Source: Bacteroidales bacterium (GTDB taxonomy: Bacteria > Bacteroidota > Bacteroidia > Bacteroidales > VadinHA17). Taken from it: a stretch of 38,789 nt of DNA. Shown here in pieces: positions 35,459 through 38,789 of the stretch (position 1 is its first letter; every line of letters starts with the position of its first letter). Under the pieces are notes generated by a model. That model had not been told where the DNA came from and searched no databases. It worked only from the letters and a program-made list of their open reading frames with translations. The position numbers and the translations under genes were made by a program. The stretch lies in the NCBI GenBank assembly GCA_003141415.1, contig PLLX01000155.1, forward strand, positions 1 to 38,789, written 5' to 3'.

Positions 35459-35926
35459 ATGAAAAGAATAGTTATTTTTTTAATGATAATGTTAATATTC
35501 CCGGGTATAAGGTCCACAGGACAGAATTCAAATCTGGAAAAACTTAACAATTATAAAATCGGATTCTTTACCAGGAAACTGAATTTAACTACACAAGAGG
35601 CAGAAAAATTCTGGCCTGTATATAATGATTATCAGAATCAGAGGAATCAGATACAAATGGAAAAACTGAAACTCAACAGGAACTTTAATCAAAACGAAAG
35701 TTCGCTAAGCGATAATCAGCTGGAAGAAATGGGTGATAAATATGTTGATTGCCTCGTCCAGGAATCAAATCTTGCAGTTGTGTTTCATAAGAAACTCAAG
35801 GAGGTACTGCCTCCTGTAAAAGTAATATTGTATTACCAGGCAGAAAATCAGTATAAAGTTCAGCTTCTTAATGAGTTGCAGAGTGTTAAGCAACAACAAA
35901 AGCTCCGGCCCGGACGTAATTTTTAA
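35459..35926 (+). CDS. Periplasmic Spy/CpxP/CnrX-like helical protein
   Basis: Signal MKRIVIFLMIMLIFPGIRSTGQ; KIGFFTRKLNLTTQEAEKFWPVYNDYQNQRNQI, charged helical remainder. Confidence 0.65.
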   Translation: MKRIVIFLMIMLIFPGIRSTGQNSNLEKLNNYKIGFFTRKLNLTTQEAEKFWPVYNDYQNQRNQIQMEKLKLNRNFNQNESSLSDNQLEEMGDKYVDCLVQESNLAVVFHKKLKEVLPPVKVILYYQAENQYKVQLLNELQSVKQQQKLRPGRNF

Positions 35927-36055
35927 GCCTTTGTTTTACCCCTCTAACTAAGGCTTAATTATGACCGTTGCAATCTAACATATTAACGTATTAAAAGTCC
36001 CCTCTGGGGGATTTAAGGGTGTAATATCAAAAGGAGACTCGCTAATGGGTGGTAG

Positions 36056-37564
36056 TTAATGCTGTTTATCCAACATTTGCTGCCAGTTAAGGGTTCTAAT
36101 GAATTTAATTGATTTCTCAATTTCAGTATACATAACCTTATCATCATTAATAAAAGGTACAATTTCGCGAAATGATTTTACCACATCTTCCAATAGTTCC
36201 GATGATCTGAGAGGCCTTCTGAATTCCATGGCCTGGATAGCGGTAAATAGTTCAATTGCTAATATTTTTTCAAGGTTTTCTGCTACACGCAATAACTTTG
36301 TAGCCCCGTTTGCTCCCATGCTTACATGATCTTCCTGCTCATTTGATGAAGGTATAGAATCGACGGAGGATGGTGTGCAAAGTTGCTTATTCTGACTAAC
36401 AATCGAAGCGGCAGTATACTGAGGTATCATAAAACCGCTGTTCAATCCCGGGTTTGCCACAAGGAATTCAGGGAGTTCTCTCTGACCGGCTATCAATCTG
36501 TAGACCCTTCTTTCTGAAATACTTCCCAGCTCTGCAAGAGCAATAGCAAGGTAGTCGAAGATGAGAGCAAGTGGCTGACCATGGAAATTTCCTCCTGAAA
36601 CAATCAGATCTTCCTCTGGAAATATTGTAGGATTATCAGTTACCGAGTTGATCTCTGTTAGTATTACTGATTTTGCATAGGTTATCGCATCTTTGCTTGC
36701 TCCATGTACCTGGGGAATACACCGGAATGAGTAAGGATCCTGAATATGTGCCTTTTTGCGTGAAATGAGCTGGCTCCCCTTTAACATTTTTCTGAAAGCT
36801 TCTGCAGTAGCTATTTGTCCTTTATGCGGCCTGATTTTATGCACACACTCAAAAAACGGATCGGGCCGGCCATCATATGCTTCCAGCGAAATGGCGGAAG
36901 TGATATCCGCAAATGCAGATAGCCTGTCAGCCATGGTGATAATATAGACACCATAAGAACTCATGAATTGTGTCCCATTCAGAAGAGCAAGGCCCTCCTT
37001 CGATTGCAGTTCCACAGGAGCCCATCCATATTTTTTAAGAATCATGCCGGCTTCTGATATCTTACCTTTGTATATCACCTCACCCATACCCAGCAAGGGA
37101 AGAACAAGGTGTGCCAGGGGTGCAAGATCACCTGATGCGCCCAGAGATCCCTGCTCATAAACTACAGGGCTTACACCTTCATTGAAAAAATCTATCAAAC
37201 GCTGAATTGTAGCAACCTGAACACCTGATTTTCCAAGACTTAAAGCATGGATTTTCAGAAGTAACATTAGTCTGACAATATCCTCTCTTACAACCGGTCC
37301 TGTACCACAGGCATGTGACTTAACCAGATTTTCCTGGAGCTTGTTGAGTTGATCTTTGCTGATTGTTTTATTATGAAGCGATCCAAAACCGGTTGTGATC
37401 CCATAAATGGGTGATGTATTATTCTCAAGTTTACGATCGAGGTAGTTCCTGCAAAGAGTAATAAGTTTTACAGATTCCTCCGAGAGAGATAATTTGGCAT
37501 TCTTCTCAAGAATTTCGTCGATAGTTTCAAGATTAAGCTCTTCAGGTGATATCTTAAAATTCAT
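36056..37564 (-). CDS. hutH: Histidine ammonia-lyase
   Basis: GITTGFGSLHNKTI, GSLGASGDLAPLAHLVLPLLGMGEV (MIO Ala-Ser-Gly), NGTQFMSSYG, SGGNFHGQPLA, SSNEQEDHVSMGANGA. Confidence 0.93.
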   Translation of the reverse strand: MNFKISPEELNLETIDEILEKNAKLSLSEESVKLITLCRNYLDRKLENNTSPIYGITTGFGSLHNKTISKDQLNKLQENLVKSHACGTGPVVREDIVRLMLLLKIHALSLGKSGVQVATIQRLIDFFNEGVSPVVYEQGSLGASGDLAPLAHLVLPLLGMGEVIYKGKISEAGMILKKYGWAPVELQSKEGLALLNGTQFMSSYGVYIITMADRLSAFADITSAISLEAYDGRPDPFFECVHKIRPHKGQIATAEAFRKMLKGSQLISRKKAHIQDPYSFRCIPQVHGASKDAITYAKSVILTEINSVTDNPTIFPEEDLIVSGGNFHGQPLALIFDYLAIALAELGSISERRVYRLIAGQRELPEFLVANPGLNSGFMIPQYTAASIVSQNKQLCTPSSVDSIPSSNEQEDHVSMGANGATKLLRVAENLEKILAIELFTAIQAMEFRRPLRSSELLEDVVKSFREIVPFINDDKVMYTEIEKSIKFIRTLNWQQMLDKQH

Positions 37565-37682
37565 TAGTCATTTTTTTAAAATCTATTTACACTTTCCGGA
37601 ATCTTGATTACAAATCTTGATTTTCAAGCGATCCGGGAATTGATGGTATTATTAATTATCTTATAATATTTATATAAATGCA

Positions 37683-38789
37683 TCAGGAATATTTTGAAGA
37701 CTTAATCTCACTAATTATAAAGGAACCGAGATCTTTCAGCAGTAAACTTTTCTGTTCCCCCGAAGACATTATTTTAATTGTTACACTATTCTTATTAATC
37801 TCATCTTCCCCGGCAATTATAATATATGGTATCTTTTTTGAATCGGCATAAGAGATCTGTTTTTTGAGTTTCATAGCATCGGGGTACAGTTCACTGCGTA
37901 CATTAAGGCTACGTAATAAATTAAGAATTTTAACTGCATATGATGTTTCTTTCTCTCCAAAATTAACAACCAGAGCCTCAGTTGAAGATACACTTATGTC
38001 ATTAAAAAGGTTTAACTGATTCAGAACATCATATATCCTGTCGGCTCCGAAAGAAATTCCCACACCCGATATCCCTTCCATCCCAAAAACCCCCGTCAGA
38101 TTATCATAACGTCCTCCGCCACAAATGCTTCCAATGCTGACATCTTTTGACTTTACTTCGATTATGGCACCAGTATAATAGTTTAGCCCACGTGCTAAAG
38201 TAAGATCTAACTCAACTTTGGAAGTTAATTTCGAATTTTTCAGATATTCAAAAAGTATTCTTAATTCATCTATTCCTTGTTTCCCAATTACAGAATGCAT
38301 TAGTCTTCTCTCCAGGGTATTAAGTTTTATCCTATTAGACCCTTTGAGTTTTAGTATAGGTTGCAGTTTCTTAATAGCTGATGCAGAAACACCTTTCTCT
38401 TTTAGTTTTGAATTAACTGCATCAATACCAATCTTTTCTATTTTATCAATAGCTGTTGTTATATCAGTTATCCTATTTACTTCCCCAATAAATTCTGCAA
38501 TTCCTGCAAGGACTTTTCGGTTATTAATTTTGATGACTGTTGAAATTCTGAATTTTTTAAAAATATCATCAATGATTCTGATCAGCTCATACTCATTTAA
38601 TAATGAATCGCTTCCGATTACATCGGCATCGCATTGAAAAAACTCACGATATCTGCCTTTTTGTGGTCTGTCGGCTCTCCAGACAGGCTGTATCTGATAT
38701 CTCTTGAAAGGAAAGACAATTTCATCACGATGTTGCACAACATAACGTGCGAATGGAACAGTAAGATCGTATCTTAACCCCTTTTCGCA
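37683..38789 (-). CDS. hisS: Histidyl-tRNA synthetase, N-terminus cut by window edge
   Basis: Frame stays open to the edge: [69 protein letters not shown]. The track start at 38738 is an internal GTG. Confidence 0.95.
   Translation of the reverse strand, partial: CEKGLRYDLTVPFARYVVQHRDEIVFPFKRYQIQPVWRADRPQKGRYREFFQCDADVIGSDSLLNEYELIRIIDDIFKKFRISTVIKINNRKVLAGIAEFIGEVNRITDITTAIDKIEKIGIDAVNSKLKEKGVSASAIKKLQPILKLKGSNRIKLNTLERRLMHSVIGKQGIDELRILFEYLKNSKLTSKVELDLTLARGLNYYTGAIIEVKSKDVSIGSICGGGRYDNLTGVFGMEGISGVGISFGADRIYDVLNQLNLFNDISVSSTEALVVNFGEKETSYAVKILNLLRSLNVRSELYPDAMKLKKQISYADSKKIPYIIIAGEDEINKNSVTIKIMSSGEQKSLLLKDLGSFIISEIKSSKYS

Noticed and set aside
37599-37627. Direct repeat AATCTTGATT x2 between hutH and hisS
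   Set aside because: Short, AT-rich and only two copies; not convincing beyond chance.
38218-38637. Plus-strand 139-aa ORF
   Set aside because: Antisense to hisS.
1-38789. tRNA/rRNA genes, phage, integrase/transposase, toxin-antitoxin, restriction-modification or biosynthetic cluster
   Set aside because: None recognised on either strand. The YwqK-like protein is only named after an antitoxin family and looks like an MORN-repeat lipoprotein.

Overview
The window looks like a mostly housekeeping chromosomal segment from a Bacteroidetes (Bacteroidales-like) genome. Supporting signs are gldE/gldD, a T9SS-type C-terminal domain, TTTG-19nt-TANNTTTG promoters and typical Bacteroidetes gene orders. 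About 34 credible protein-coding genes are present: pdxJ, manA, engB, prs, rplY, pth, an S4 protein, plsC-like, SDR, VOC, M19 dipeptidase, LysE, EamA, lnt, two ECF sigma operons, dsbD-like, RNase E/G, HU, ssb, gldE, gldD, PPTase, a PcrB-like GGGP synthase, an alkaline-phosphatase family protein, a T9SS-secreted M14 peptidase, ychF, hutH and a 5'-truncated hisS. I recovered two coding features missing from the ORF track: a 50-codon N-terminal remnant of uridine kinase (udk) with an intact Walker A motif, and a 29-aa Lys/Arg-rich AURKAIP1/COX24-like protein next to HU. I found no phage, CRISPR, transposase, secondary-metabolite or obvious defence system. The most interesting signals are (i) a 34-bp near-perfect palindrome inside the pth coding sequence, (ii) a dispersed family of composite REP-like intergenic elements whose hairpin stems differ between copies but stay paired, including one head-to-head pair, (iii) the truncated udk, (iv) inverted repeats in the RNase E/G 5' leader, and (v) a CnrYXH-like sigma/anti-sigma/periplasmic sensor operon. 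All product calls come from reading motifs by eye; no database search was run.
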